DNA of 64,000 nucleotides, from NCBI GenBank assembly GCA_963692995.1, contig OY843611.1:2976001-3040000 (forward strand), written 5' to 3'. A program made the translations under genes and the position numbers. The stretch is from Bin87 sp963692995. Its GTDB lineage: Bacteria; Chloroflexota; Dehalococcoidia; Lucifugimonadales; UBA3495. Under the pieces are notes generated by a model. It made no database searches, was not told the DNA's origin, and saw only the letters and a program-made list of their open reading frames with translations. This document shows, one piece after another, positions 8,103 to 17,455 of the stretch (its first letter is position 1; every line of letters starts with the position of its first letter).

Positions 8103-8915
8103 TCACCAAACCGCTATCACGATGGCTGCGCCGCCCACCAACCCGCTCCACGGCGCAAACCACCATAAACGCCCCGCTCGAACCCACGAGACGGTCCAAT
8201 GCAAGGAACCCATCGCCAACAGGAACGTCGCTACTGCTACGGCCAGCGTCACCGCAACGGATTGCCACGATGAAAACGAGGCCGACACCTCCGGCCAGGA
8301 CTTGGCCAGGAAGTACAGCGAAGGCGCCAGCATCACCGGCGGCGCAAGGAGAAAGCAGAAGGAGGACGCAGGGGCCGGCGACAACCCGGCCCGCAATCCG
8401 GCCGCCACCGTCAGCCCCGACCGCGAAAGGCCCGGCACCACCGCAATACCCTGGGCCAGTCCCATCCAGATCGCCGCCCGCCAGGTCAGCGCCGGCAGCG
8501 CTCCGTCCCAAGGCTCATCCTCCCGGCGCGGCGCCAGGAACAGTATCACGCCGTTGACCAGCATCATCACGCCCAGCAGCCAGTCGTAGCGCCGGAAATC
8601 CGGCAGTATTTGAGGCAATATCCAAATCAGCCCCGCTATCACGACTGTTGTAATGGCCTGCGTTCCGGCGTAGCGCCACGCGAAATGCCGCTCGGCGCCC
8701 GGTTTCCATATCCCGCAGACCGCCCGCCAGTACCCGCGCCGGTAGTACACGATAGCGGCCAACGCCGTTACCACGTGCAGCCACGAGATCAACAGGAGCG
8801 GCTCGCCGTCCTCGCCGAGCAGCAGCGTCAACAAAACCAGGTGCCCGCTGCTGGATACCGGCACAAACTCTGTTGCGCCCTGCACCAGGGCGAACAGCAT
8901 GGCCGTCACAAACAT
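8103..8915 (-). CDS. uppP: Undecaprenyl-diphosphatase UppP/BacA
   Basis: Integral membrane phosphatase that regenerates undecaprenyl phosphate, the lipid carrier for cell-wall and other glycans. At 270 residues with seven to eight hydrophobic segments it is family-sized. It carries both signature motifs: QGATEFVPVSSSGHL (12-26, catalytic Glu and Ser/His) and PGLSRSGLT (about 158-166, with the essential Arg). It starts 18 bp after the glmS stop on the same strand, so carrier recycling and amino-sugar supply are probably in one operon. This also fits the polyprenyl-phosphate glycosyltransferase further downstream. Confidence 0.94.
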   Translation of the reverse strand: MFVTAMLFALVQGATEFVPVSSSGHLVLLTLLLGEDGEPLLLISWLHVVTALAAIVYYRRGYWRAVCGIWKPGAERHFAWRYAGTQAITTVVIAGLIWILPQILPDFRRYDWLLGVMMLVNGVILFLAPRREDEPWDGALPALTWRAAIWMGLAQGIAVVPGLSRSGLTVAAGLRAGLSPAPASSFCFLLAPPVMLAPSLYFLAKSWPEVSASFSSWQSVAVTLAVAVATFLLAMGSLHWTVSWVRAGRLWWFAPWSGLVGGAAIVIAVW

Positions 8916-8933
8916 GGGGCCGGCCCCGGCCGG

Positions 8934-10823
8934 TTACTCTACAGTAACGGACTTGGCAAGATTGCGCGGTTGGTCCACGTCGCAGCCGCGCCGCACCGCG
9001 ATATTGTAGGCCAGCAGTTGCAGCGGCACTGTGGCCAGCAGTGGCGTCAGGTGCCACGGCGCGTCGGGGATGAATACCGCATCGTCCACCAGGGCCGACA
9101 GGCGGTCGTCGCCCTTGGTGAGCACCGACAGTACTTCGCCGTCTCGCGCCTTTACTTCCTGAACGTTGTTGACCATCTTGTCGTACAGCGCATCCTGGGG
9201 CGCGATGGCCAGTGTGGGCATCGCATGGTCGATCAGGGCAATCGGCCCGTGCTTCATCTCGCCGGCCGGGTAAGCCTCAGCGTGAATGTAGCTGATTTCC
9301 TTGAGCTTCAACGCCCCTTCCGTGGCAATGGGCGCGTTGATCCCCCGTGCCAGATAGAGAAAGCTTCGGTGGTCATAGCAGCGCCGCGCCAGTCTTTCCA
9401 CGTCGCCGGCTCGGCCCAGCAGTTCCGCAATATGCCCGGGCAACCGCGCCAATCCCTCCGTCCAGGAACGCTGCGTTGCGGCATCAGCGAAACCGCGCGC
9501 TGCGCCCAGCCGCATCGCCAGCAGGTTCAGTATGGTGAGCGAAGCCAAAAAGGTCTTGGTGCTGGCGACGCCAACCTCCACCCCGCAGCGCATCAGCAGC
9601 GCGTGATCCGCCAGCCGGGTTGCCTGGCTGTCGGGCGCGTTGCAGATGGTCACCAGTCCGGCGTCGCTCTGCCGCGCTTCTTCCATGGCCGCCACCGTAT
9701 CCGCCGTCTCCCCCGACTGGCCCACGGCTACCACCAGCGTTTCAGCATCCAGGAATGGCTCGCGGTACCGGAACTCCGAGGCCGATTCCGCCTCGGCGGG
9801 GAGCCCCGCCAATCGTTCCACCAGGTGCCGGCCCACTTGCGCCGCGTTGAGGCTGGTGCCGCAGCCGATCAACACCACCCGCCGCACTTTCGCCAGCTCC
9901 CCATCGTCCATTGCCAGATCGGGCAGCGTGACTCGCCCGGCGGCAAAATCCACTCGATCCCGCAGGGCGGAGACCACCGCCTGCGGCTGCTCCATGATCT
10001 CCTTGAGCATGAAGTGGCGATACCCGGCCCGGTCCACCACCACGTCATCCAGCGCAACCGAGCGCAGCGATTTGGCCACACGCTTCCCATCCCGGTCCAG
10101 GAACGTCATCCCTTGCGGGGTCACCACGGCAACTTCACCGTCCTCCAGGAATCCCACCGGCAGATACCCGGCTCGCCCGTAGGAACTTTGACCAAGCGAA
10201 CCTTGACCAAGCAAGGGCAGCAGCGCCGGCAAATCGCTGCACACCATGCCCTGCCCCCCGTGGTGCGCCACGGCGACCCCGCCGGCGTGCCCCAGCCGCA
10301 GGGCGCAGAGGCTGTCATCGTCCCCTTCCAGCACGGCCACTACCGCCTGAGGGCCCTGAACCCGTTCGCCCATACGCAGAACGGCCCGAGGCAGGCTCAA
10401 CCCGCCGTTCATGCCGTCTTCAATCAGGTGCGAGATTACTTCGGTGTCCGTTTCCGACTTGAACTCATGGCCCTGCTGCTGCAATTCCAGCTTCAGCGCC
10501 AGGTAATTCTCCACGATGCCGTTGTGGGCCACCGCAATGCGACCCGTACAGTCGGTGTGGGGGTGGGCGTTGGTTTCCGAGGGCCGTCCGTGGGTGGCCC
10601 AGCGCGTGTGCCCCAATCCTGCCGAACCCGCCGGCTCCGGGCAAGAGGCGTCATGCAGCAGGCCCAGAACTCGGCCCACGGTCTTGCGCACGTGCAAGCC
10701 GCCCTCCGGCCCCAGTATGGCAACGCCGGCGCTGTCGTAGCCCCGGTATTCCAGCCGGCGCAATCCTTCCAGAACAATGGGCCAAGCCGGCCGGTCGCCG
10801 ACGTAACCGACAATCCCACACAT
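8934..10823 (-). CDS. glmS: Glutamine-fructose-6-phosphate aminotransferase (isomerizing)
   Basis: Makes glucosamine-6-phosphate for peptidoglycan and glycans. I set the start at ATG 10823 so that the mature N-terminus is M-C-G-I-V-G-Y-V, leaving Cys2 as the glutaminase nucleophile. An upstream extension would block it. The 629-residue chain has the class II amidotransferase domain (residues 1 to ~230; HTRWATHG and ESDTEV-type motifs), two SIS isomerase domains (GCGTSLNAAQVG; VGVASTKTF) and the conserved tail NLAKSVTVE. A small internal direct repeat (GACCAAGC twice, 10190-10215) encodes an LGQGSLGQSS insertion. The yvcK-like gene ends 5 bp upstream. I see no glmS ribozyme. Confidence 0.95.
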   Translation of the reverse strand: MCGIVGYVGDRPAWPIVLEGLRRLEYRGYDSAGVAILGPEGGLHVRKTVGRVLGLLHDASCPEPAGSAGLGHTRWATHGRPSETNAHPHTDCTGRIAVAHNGIVENYLALKLELQQQGHEFKSETDTEVISHLIEDGMNGGLSLPRAVLRMGERVQGPQAVVAVLEGDDDSLCALRLGHAGGVAVAHHGGQGMVCSDLPALLPLLGQGSLGQSSYGRAGYLPVGFLEDGEVAVVTPQGMTFLDRDGKRVAKSLRSVALDDVVVDRAGYRHFMLKEIMEQPQAVVSALRDRVDFAAGRVTLPDLAMDDGELAKVRRVVLIGCGTSLNAAQVGRHLVERLAGLPAEAESASEFRYREPFLDAETLVVAVGQSGETADTVAAMEEARQSDAGLVTICNAPDSQATRLADHALLMRCGVEVGVASTKTFLASLTILNLLAMRLGAARGFADAATQRSWTEGLARLPGHIAELLGRAGDVERLARRCYDHRSFLYLARGINAPIATEGALKLKEISYIHAEAYPAGEMKHGPIALIDHAMPTLAIAPQDALYDKMVNNVQEVKARDGEVLSVLTKGDDRLSALVDDAVFIPDAPWHLTPLLATVPLQLLAYNIAVRRGCDVDQPRNLAKSVTVE

Positions 10824-10828
10824 TCGGG

Positions 10829-11929
10829 TTATCCTAGGACCGGGCCGCCGTCGGTATCCGCGCCGTCCACCGTTAGGGTGGCGCCGGAAAGAACGGGGCG
10901 GGTGCAATCGCCGCAGTCAAAGGCCGCCGGCTCGACAACGGAATACTGCCGCGTGTCCCCGTTGTCCATGACGATTTCCATGATGGCGGCGGCCAGCTCC
11001 GCCGGGTTGTGCCGGATGAAAACCCCGGGAGCCAGCAGAGGGCGTTCCACGATCCGCTCGGCCATGGTCAGGCACTCTGCCGCGTCCAACCCCACGGGAA
11101 ACTGGCCCTCCGCCGCGTAGCGGTCCAGCAGCCGCTCGGGGATGGGCGTATCGTTCACCAGCAGGAAGTCCAGCGGCTGCCGCGTTCCCAGGTAGTCCGT
11201 GAGCAACGCCAGAAAATCCGAGGCATGGAAGCCCCTGCTCTCATTGGGCTTGGTCATCAGGTTGCACACGTGTATCTTCACGGCGTCCGATTCGTTAATG
11301 GCCTGCGCCACGTCCCCTACCAGCAGGTTGGGCAGCACGCTGGTGAAGATGTCGCCGGGGCCGAGGATGATCGCGTCGGCGGCAGCGATAGCGTCCAAAA
11401 CCGGCGGATAGACGTATGACTTGGGATCGAGATAAATGTAGTCGATGGCGACGTCAAGGTTATCCTCCCGCAGGTCAATAGCCGCTTCCCCCACCAATTC
11501 AGAGCCGTCAAGCAAACGGGCGCAAAGCGTTGCTCTGGTGAGAGTCACCGGCAGCACCGCGCCGCGTATCCCCAAGATGCGGGCCGCCTCGTCAATTGCG
11601 GTAATGGTATCCCCGGTGACTTCGGTAAGCGCGGCCAGCAGCAAGTTGCCGAAACTGTGCCCGGTCAAACCCTCGCCGGCGGAAAAGCGGTAGTCGAAGA
11701 GCCGACGGATCAGACTGGACTCCGCCGAATCGTCCGCCAGCGCCATCAGGCAGCGGCGCAGGTCTCCGGGCGGCAGGTGGCCCAATTCGTCGCGCAGGCG
11801 TCCACTGCTGCCGCCGTTGTCCGTCATTGCGACCACGGCGGTCAGGTTGCAATCGCAGGAGCGCAAGCCGGTCAGGGTGGTGTGGTTGCCGGTGCCGCCG
11901 CCGACTACAACAATATTCTTTCCGTTCAT
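10829..11929 (-). CDS. yvcK: YvcK/CofD-like protein (gluconeogenesis factor family)
   Basis: Nucleotide-sugar-binding protein that, in Firmicutes and mycobacteria, couples carbon supply to cell-wall precursor synthesis and GlmS activity. I start it at ATG 11929 (MNGKNIVVVGGGTG), where the Rossmann loop begins. The open frame reaches further upstream but overlaps the GMC oxidoreductase tail. Conserved features are GGGTGNH (10-16), VVAMTDNGGSSGRLRDELG, PPGDLRRCL, GHSFGNLLLAAL and the DAIILGPGDIFTSVLPNLL motif. Direct juxtaposition to glmS (5 bp) matches the known functional link. No obvious Shine-Dalgarno sequence precedes the chosen start. Confidence 0.88.
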   Translation of the reverse strand: MNGKNIVVVGGGTGNHTTLTGLRSCDCNLTAVVAMTDNGGSSGRLRDELGHLPPGDLRRCLMALADDSAESSLIRRLFDYRFSAGEGLTGHSFGNLLLAALTEVTGDTITAIDEAARILGIRGAVLPVTLTRATLCARLLDGSELVGEAAIDLREDNLDVAIDYIYLDPKSYVYPPVLDAIAAADAIILGPGDIFTSVLPNLLVGDVAQAINESDAVKIHVCNLMTKPNESRGFHASDFLALLTDYLGTRQPLDFLLVNDTPIPERLLDRYAAEGQFPVGLDAAECLTMAERIVERPLLAPGVFIRHNPAELAAAIMEIVMDNGDTRQYSVVEPAAFDCGDCTRPVLSGATLTVDGADTDGGPVLG

Positions 11930-12066
11930 AGACAATCCAGACGCTGCCAAGCCCACCAGAGCCTGATTCAGCGCAAAGTCGCCGGCAAGCCCGTAGCAGT
12001 ATATGAACAGCCCGGCGGTACTGTCAACCGGGCATCCGGCGCTTTCCGGGGGTGTATCCGGAAGCG

Positions 12067-13611
12067 TTAGCGACCTTCGCGAATGAAATCGGCGGCGCGC
12101 TCGGCCATCATTATGACCGTCGCGTTGGTGTTGGCCCGCACTATGTCGGGCATGGCCGAAGCATCGATTACCCGCAGCCCTGCCAGGCCGTGAACACTGC
12201 AATACTGGTCCACCACCGCCGTCGGGTCGGATGCTGATCCCATCTTGCAGGTGACCGAAGTGTGCCCGGCGATGCCGGCGTTCTGCTGTAGCCAGGCATC
12301 CAGCGCGGCGTCGTCGGCCAGATCAGCGTCGGTGGGCGACCGGCGTTCCGCCAGCAGGTCGGCGAAGGCGGGATGCTCAAAAATTTCGACGGCGCGGCGA
12401 ACGGCATCGCGGAAGCGGGGGAGGTCGCGAGGATCGGTCAGGAAGCGGAAGTCCAGACGGGGCTGGAGCGACACGTCAGCGGAAGCAAGGGTCAGCAGCC
12501 CCTCGCTGTAGGGGTATTCCAGCCGACAGCCGATGCGAATGTCGGGGGCGTTCCGGCTTTCGGGATAGGACGTGGTGGGCTGCACCTGAATGTCGTTGCG
12601 CTGGGTCGAGCCGTTGGCGGTGAAACGCAGCCCCACCTGGTTGCGGGGCGCGTCGGGCGACAGATGGTGGTCGGGCTGCGCGCGGTACACGATGGAAACC
12701 GAGGGATGGTTCTTCATGCTGCGCCCCACGCCGGGCAGGTGGTGAACCGGGTCGATACCCAGCGGACGCAGCTCATCCGCCGGTCCGACGCCGGACAACA
12801 GCAGCAGTTGCGGCGATGCGATAGCGCCGGCCGCCAGTATGATTTCCGAGCCTTCGACCACGAACGTCGCATCGCCGCTCTCGACCGCCACGCCAACCGC
12901 TCGTGGCGGGCCTGTCGAACCGTGGTCAAACACTATGCGCCGGGCCAGCGCGTTGGCCCGGATGGTCAGGTTCAGCCGGTGGCGGCAAGCGTCCAGATAG
13001 GTGATGGCGGCGCTCATCCGCACGCCGCCCGGGTTGTTCAGCGGCATGGCTCCCACCCCAGTGGCGTCGGGGTGGTTCAGATCCGGGTCGTCGGGAAATC
13101 CGGCGTCCCGGCATGCTTGGTAGAAAGCGGCCTGCAAAGGCAGCCACGTGTCCCGGGCGTGCCGCCACACCGGGATCGGGCCGTCGTTGCCGTGAAAGTC
13201 GTCCCGTAGGTCGGCGTCGTTCTCCAGCCGGCGGAAATAAGGCAGGGTTTTCCGATAGTCCCACTCGTCGTTGCCGGCGGCGGCCCAAGCGTCGAAGTCC
13301 TCCGGCATACCCCGCAACATTATCTGATGGTTGATCGCGCTGCTGCCCCCGGTGACCTTGCCCCGAGCCACGTGAAGCGGGCGCGGCTGCTGGGGCGTGG
13401 ACTGTCCCAGCAGCGACCAGTTATGCGCCGCGCCTTGTTCCGATGCAGCCTGGTTCATATCGTGCTTCAGCTCAGCCGGCAGCAGTTCCGGATCCGGGTA
13501 ATCCGGCCCGGCTTCCAGCAGCAGCACCGCGCGGGCCGGGTCTTCCGACAGCCGGTTTGCCAGCACGCAGCCGGCCGACCCGGCGCCCACAATGATTACG
13601 TCGTACTTCAT
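12067..13611 (-). CDS. GMC-family FAD oxidoreductase (choline dehydrogenase-like)
   Basis: FAD-dependent alcohol or sugar oxidoreductase. The predicted 514-residue chain begins at ATG 13611, preceded by GAGGGGGGAAA. It has the FAD-binding VGAGSAGCVLANRL loop near the N-terminus, the GMC signature around GKVTGGSSAINHQIMLRG, the second signature SPQLLLLSGVGP, a catalytic His in GIAGHTSVTCKMG and the C-terminal Asn region VRANTNATVIMMAE. The substrate cannot be told; homologues oxidise choline, alcohols or polyethylene glycol. It ends 137 bp before the yvcK-like start. Confidence 0.9.
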   Translation of the reverse strand: MKYDVIIVGAGSAGCVLANRLSEDPARAVLLLEAGPDYPDPELLPAELKHDMNQAASEQGAAHNWSLLGQSTPQQPRPLHVARGKVTGGSSAINHQIMLRGMPEDFDAWAAAGNDEWDYRKTLPYFRRLENDADLRDDFHGNDGPIPVWRHARDTWLPLQAAFYQACRDAGFPDDPDLNHPDATGVGAMPLNNPGGVRMSAAITYLDACRHRLNLTIRANALARRIVFDHGSTGPPRAVGVAVESGDATFVVEGSEIILAAGAIASPQLLLLSGVGPADELRPLGIDPVHHLPGVGRSMKNHPSVSIVYRAQPDHHLSPDAPRNQVGLRFTANGSTQRNDIQVQPTTSYPESRNAPDIRIGCRLEYPYSEGLLTLASADVSLQPRLDFRFLTDPRDLPRFRDAVRRAVEIFEHPAFADLLAERRSPTDADLADDAALDAWLQQNAGIAGHTSVTCKMGSASDPTAVVDQYCSVHGLAGLRVIDASAMPDIVRANTNATVIMMAERAADFIREGR

Positions 13612-13663
13612 ACGAGTTTCCCCCCTCGCCACTGTCTCCTCCCGCTAGACCATATTGACAAGC

Positions 13664-13746
13664 CCGTCATTCCCACCTCCACTCCCGCCTCCGCTACCGC
13701 CACTCCCGCCTTCACCATCGTCATTCCCGCGAAAGCGGGAATCCAG
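13664..13746. repeat. Degenerate CGTCATTCCC/ACTCCCGCC array plus MITE palindrome
   Basis: Short direct repeats (CCCGTCATTCCCACC, CACTCCCGCC twice, ACCATCGTCATTCC) lead into the intact palindrome at 13719-13746. It occupies the gap upstream of the GMC oxidoreductase. Confidence 0.75.
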
Positions 13747-13783
13747 CCAACGTTCCGGTGATAGCAGGTTTCAGACATCCGGC

Positions 13784-14800
13784 TTACGTTCCAATCCGGT
13801 ACGCCCGCGCCGCCGCGTCGTGAAACAGCTCGGCCCGCTCAGCGGCGCTGTAGCCTTGCGACATCCGCTTGAAGGCGTTGTACATCACGTTATATGAGAA
13901 GGAAACCTTATCCGGCGGGAAGTTGCTCTCGAACATGCAGCGTTCCGGCCCGAACTGGGCAATGGCATAGTTCAGCCACGGCGCCATTGCCTCGGCCAAC
14001 TCCGCCGAGCCGATGGGCACACTTCGCGCGTGCCAGCCAAACCCCCAACGAGGCATACCCATGCCGCCCAGCTTGCAGGCAACGTTGGGACATTCGGCCA
14101 CGGCGCTGATGCCTTCCCGCCAGGCCGGTATGATCTCAGCATCCTTGCCGGCGTAGCTTCCCGTGCGGCTCACCCCGCCCAGGTGGTTGAGGATGATGGA
14201 GACTTCCGGCACCGCACGGGCGAACTCCGCCAGCTCGCGCAACTGCGGGAAGGACAGCATCACGTCCAGCGACAGCCCCCGGCGGGCCAGGACCCGCGCG
14301 CCGGCGCGGAAAGTCTCGTTGGACATGATGCCTTCAGTTTCCCGGTCTTCAATCAGCGGGTCCGGGCTCCACGTCACGTTGTGACGGATGCCCTTAAAGC
14401 GGTTGGGGCTGGCCGCCTGCAACGCCTCCAGCACGGGGGCGACCGCATCGCCCAGCTTCAGGTCGGCGTGCCCCACGATGGCGGCGGCGGCCCGGGCCTC
14501 GCCATAGATGCCGCTGGCGCTGGCCGCCGCCAGGCCCTGCACGAACTCCACCTCGCCCACGGAACGCAGCTCCTCCGGCCCATCGGCTCGGTACATCGAC
14601 CGGGCTTCCACAAACACGGTGGAGCGAACGTTGTGCCCGGAGTCCAAATCCGACATCAGCTCGTGGATCAAGTAGCGCTGGTAGGGGACGCTCTGCCGCC
14701 GCCCGTCCCAGAAATGGTGGTGCGGGTCGCAGAGGGGGATTTCGGGTTCAATGGGGTCTTCCTGGGTCAGGGCCAGCCAATCTTCATTTCCAAAAGGCAT
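13784..14800 (-). CDS. Amidohydrolase 2 family (TIM-barrel metal-dependent hydrolase)
   Basis: A 338-residue metal-dependent hydrolase of the Amidohydrolase_2 group, which includes 2-pyrone-4,6-dicarboxylate lactonase. The start at ATG 14800 has GGAGGGATTGTT upstream. Metal ligands are visible in CDPHHHFWD (24-32); LNHLGG and the C-terminal FGPERCMFESNFPPDK (catalytic Asp-equivalent region) follow. It is a close paralogue, of identical length, of the protein at 38796-39812. The substrate is unknown; lactone or carboxylate hydrolysis in aromatic or sugar-acid catabolism is likely. Confidence 0.85.
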   Translation of the reverse strand: MPFGNEDWLALTQEDPIEPEIPLCDPHHHFWDGRRQSVPYQRYLIHELMSDLDSGHNVRSTVFVEARSMYRADGPEELRSVGEVEFVQGLAAASASGIYGEARAAAAIVGHADLKLGDAVAPVLEALQAASPNRFKGIRHNVTWSPDPLIEDRETEGIMSNETFRAGARVLARRGLSLDVMLSFPQLRELAEFARAVPEVSIILNHLGGVSRTGSYAGKDAEIIPAWREGISAVAECPNVACKLGGMGMPRWGFGWHARSVPIGSAELAEAMAPWLNYAIAQFGPERCMFESNFPPDKVSFSYNVMYNAFKRMSQGYSAAERAELFHDAAARAYRIGT

Positions 14801-14913
14801 AACAATCCCTCCGAGGTCGGTTGGGAGCGAGGCAATGATACCACTTCGGGTGTGTAGTCGATGAAGCGATTGCCCGTTACAAACCTGGCGCGTTTCGTGA
14901 GCGACCTGCCGCA

Positions 14914-16149
14914 ATGGGTGTATCATCCGGCATTGTGAATGTTGTTGGAAACTGGTCGGTTTCTTTGCGCTTTGGCGATTTTCGCCTGCTCTGGGGATCG
15001 ACACTGCTCTATTCCCTGGCTACGGGAATGGAACAGGTATCGGTGGGTTGGCTGATTTACGAGCTGACCGGCTCCGAGTTCATGGTGGGCCTGGGAGCCG
15101 CGGCCCGGATGCTGCCCTTTTTCGTCCTGGGGATGCTGTCCGGCGCCATCGCCGACCGCTGGGGGCGGCGTTCCCTGCTGCGGGTAGGCACGCTGGGAGC
15201 ATCCGCCTGCGCGCTGTTGATGGCCGTGTTGCTGCTGGGCGGGCTGGCCAATGTTTGGGTGATCATCGCCCTGGTGTTTGCCCTGGGCAGCGCCTTGGCC
15301 TTCACCATCACCATCCGGCAGACCTTTACCTACGACATCGTTGGGTCGAGTTATGCCCTCAACGGCATGGCCCTGGGCGCCATGGCCATGCAGGGCGGCG
15401 GCATCGTCGGCTCCCTGGTCTCCGGCGCCTTGATCGACCTGACCGGGCCGGGCTGGCAGTTCGTCGCGTCGGCAGTCTGTTACGCGGGATCGGCGGCGGC
15501 CACCCTGTCCATCGGCAACCCGGGCCGGTCTCTTAGGGTGGCGTCGGAATCGATGCTGCAAAACCTGGCCGGCTACGCCAGACTGCTCCGCAACCAGCGC
15601 CTGATACTGGTCCTCATGTTCCTGACCGCCACCACCGAAGTGTTGGGGTTCACCCACATGACCCTGCTGCCGGTGTTCGCCAAAGATGTGCTGCACGTCG
15701 GCGCAACCGGATTGGGGGTCATGACCGCCGGGCGACAGGCCGGCGGGCTGCTGGGTCTGTGGCTGCTGGCCGGGTTGGGCGCCACCCGCAAGAAGGGCCT
15801 GCTGGTGTTTGCCACGGCCATCGGTTTCGGGGCCGGGATGATGCTGTTCTCGCTATCGGTCAACATCTACACCTTCCTGGCGGTGCTGCTGTTCGTCAAT
15901 GCCTCCGCCATGGCCGTTGACACGCTGTACAAAGCCATGATGCAGGACTACGTTCCCGACGAGGAACGGGGCCGCGCCATGGGAACTTGGGTATTGGCCG
16001 TGGGCTTCGCGCCGGTGGGCCACGTGGGAGTGGGCGCCCTGGCCGGCGTCGTGGGCGCGCCGAGAGCGCTGCTCATCAACGGAGCGGCCCTCACCGCAAT
16101 CAACGTCGTCGCCGGGCTGGCAATGCCCCGCATCCGGCGACTGGAGTGA
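14914..16149 (+). CDS. MFS transporter, 12-TM, EntS/enterobactin-exporter-like subgroup
   Basis: A 411-residue major facilitator with about twelve hydrophobic segments. It has the cytoplasmic loop motif AIADRWGRRSLLRVG between TM2 and TM3 and a repeat-like loop in the second half. The N-terminal LRFGDFRLLWGSTLLYSLATGMEQVSVGWLIYELTGS is typical of the MFS_3 group, which exports small molecules and siderophores. It is divergent from the amidohydrolase, with 113 bp between start codons that must hold both promoters. The substrate is unknown. Confidence 0.85.
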   Translation: MGVSSGIVNVVGNWSVSLRFGDFRLLWGSTLLYSLATGMEQVSVGWLIYELTGSEFMVGLGAAARMLPFFVLGMLSGAIADRWGRRSLLRVGTLGASACALLMAVLLLGGLANVWVIIALVFALGSALAFTITIRQTFTYDIVGSSYALNGMALGAMAMQGGGIVGSLVSGALIDLTGPGWQFVASAVCYAGSAAATLSIGNPGRSLRVASESMLQNLAGYARLLRNQRLILVLMFLTATTEVLGFTHMTLLPVFAKDVLHVGATGLGVMTAGRQAGGLLGLWLLAGLGATRKKGLLVFATAIGFGAGMMLFSLSVNIYTFLAVLLFVNASAMAVDTLYKAMMQDYVPDEERGRAMGTWVLAVGFAPVGHVGVGALAGVVGAPRALLINGAALTAINVVAGLAMPRIRRLE

Positions 16150-16231
16150 ATTTCGCCGGCGGGAAAATCTCACATCGCAGAAAACCCGGAAAATCCCGGC
16201 CAGCGGAAAGTTGGCCGTATTGTTGCGCCCG

Positions 16232-16280
16232 CCGGATTCCCGCTTTTGCGGGAATGACGGAGTTTGCAAGCACGGCCTGA
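16232..16280. repeat. MITE right half with terminal inverted repeat
   Basis: CCGGATTCCCGCTTTTGCGG-GAATGACGG is followed by the right terminal sequence AGTTTGCAAGCACGGCCTGA. The left half is degraded. It ends 24 bp before the start codon of the next gene, so it lies in that gene's leader. Confidence 0.75.
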
Positions 16281-16304
16281 GGCGCTGCCCAGCCGAGGAG
16301 CAAT

Positions 16305-17282
16305 ATGCCGGAACGCCCCAAAACCACAACGCTGCGCCGCTTGACCTTGGAGTCGGGCGACCAGGAAGACATCTCACAGAGCGCGGTGGCCGGCGGCGCG
16401 GTCGAGATGCTGGCTCCCCTCCTCGAACAGGCCCTGTCCGACGGCGCTGCGGTGCACCTACCGCCCACGGTTTACTGGTTCAGGGCGACCGGCGCTGCGC
16501 CGAATCAACCGGATGATTTCCTGCGCGCGACATTCGGCGCGGCGTCCGCCGGGGACAATCCCCTGGTCGAGATGACGCTCCGGACCCCCGGCGCGGAAGA
16601 TGCGCCGGCCATCCTGATGACCAGTATCGGCGGATGGCTGCACGCCGTCGCCGCCGGCATTCTGGGCAACCGGCCCGCTGCGGACCGCATCGCCTACGAA
16701 ATAGCCGATTTGGAAAAGTGCCTCAGCTGGACGTGGCTGGAAATGCGCGGGTACGCCACTCGCTACCGGAACCTGAACAGCCCTCTGGAAATCCTGTTCT
16801 CCGCCGGCGGCGGTATGCTGACCACCATCGTCCAGGAGCCGGGATCACCGACCGAGGTCTGCTTCCTGGTGCAGAACGCGCCGGAGGCGGTGCGACGGCT
16901 GCCAGCCAACCCCAGCATCTCCCTGGAGACGCGGTTGTTCAAAATCGGCGACGTGCACCTCGTGCCGCTAGTGGCCCGGGTGGGCGACACCTGGTACGAA
17001 TCCTGGATCAACCCCTACGCCGACGCCGGACAAGGTTTCGAGGAGCTGGAAATACTGGCCGCGCAGGAGCGTGTGGTATTCCTGATCTACGATGGAACGT
17101 CCCTCGATCCGGAACGCACGGTACAAATTGCCAACCCGCTGGCCGGCAAGATGGCCGAGCTGCGCCGGGTGATGCGCGATGTCGCGCCCTGGACGATGGA
17201 GGCCTTTGCCGAGGCGCGCGAGGGGCTGTACGCCGCCTACCCAACGCCTCAGGATCTCATCTTCGGGCCGGACATTACGTGA
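16305..17282 (+). CDS. Hypothetical protein, 325 aa
   Basis: The start is well supported: GAGGAGCAAT directly precedes ATG 16305. The product is soluble, without signal peptide or membrane segment. It begins with a short basic stretch, then has mixed alpha/beta composition (YWFRATGAAPNQPDDFLRAT, LEILFSAGGGMLTTIVQEPG, VHLVPLVARVGDTWYESW). I recognise no domain or catalytic motif. It is followed by a MITE pair and a convergent dienelactone hydrolase. Codon use is like its neighbours, so it is a genuine resident gene of unknown role. Confidence 0.75.
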   Translation: MPERPKTTTLRRLTLESGDQEDISQSAVAGGAVEMLAPLLEQALSDGAAVHLPPTVYWFRATGAAPNQPDDFLRATFGAASAGDNPLVEMTLRTPGAEDAPAILMTSIGGWLHAVAAGILGNRPAADRIAYEIADLEKCLSWTWLEMRGYATRYRNLNSPLEILFSAGGGMLTTIVQEPGSPTEVCFLVQNAPEAVRRLPANPSISLETRLFKIGDVHLVPLVARVGDTWYESWINPYADAGQGFEELEILAAQERVVFLIYDGTSLDPERTVQIANPLAGKMAELRRVMRDVAPWTMEAFAEAREGLYAAYPTPQDLIFGPDIT

Positions 17283-17322
17283 AAGACGCCGCTTGCGGGC
17301 AGTTCGTTGCCAAACTGAAGTC

Positions 17323-17425
17323 AAACCGTCGTTCCGGCGAAAGCAGGAACCCGGGCAATCTTCCGCAACAGGAGCGTTGGCCGGTTTTTGCGCCGTCTGG
17401 ATTCCCGCTTTCGCGGGAATGACGG
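17323..17425. repeat. MITE-like palindrome pair, copy with diverged left half
   Basis: The left half, CCGTCGTTCCGGCGAAAGCA-GGAACCC (17327-17352), and the right half, CTGGATTCCCGCTTTCGCGG-GAATGACGG (17397-17425), are inverted relative to each other across a 45-bp spacer. The element lies between convergent genes. Confidence 0.8.
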
Positions 17426-17455
17426 CATTCGCCAACAAACTCTGGCCGTAGCCGT

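Noticed and set aside
10824..10907. Upstream extension of glmS by 28 residues
   Set aside because: GlmS needs Cys2 exposed after Met removal; the extension is arginine-rich and overlaps the intergenic space.
8934..10930. glmS ribozyme or other riboswitch ahead of glmS
   Set aside because: Only 5 bp separate yvcK and glmS; no room and no ribozyme core seen.
8610..11120. An 836-codon plus-strand open frame
   Set aside because: Antisense shadow of glmS and neighbours; no ribosome site or domain.
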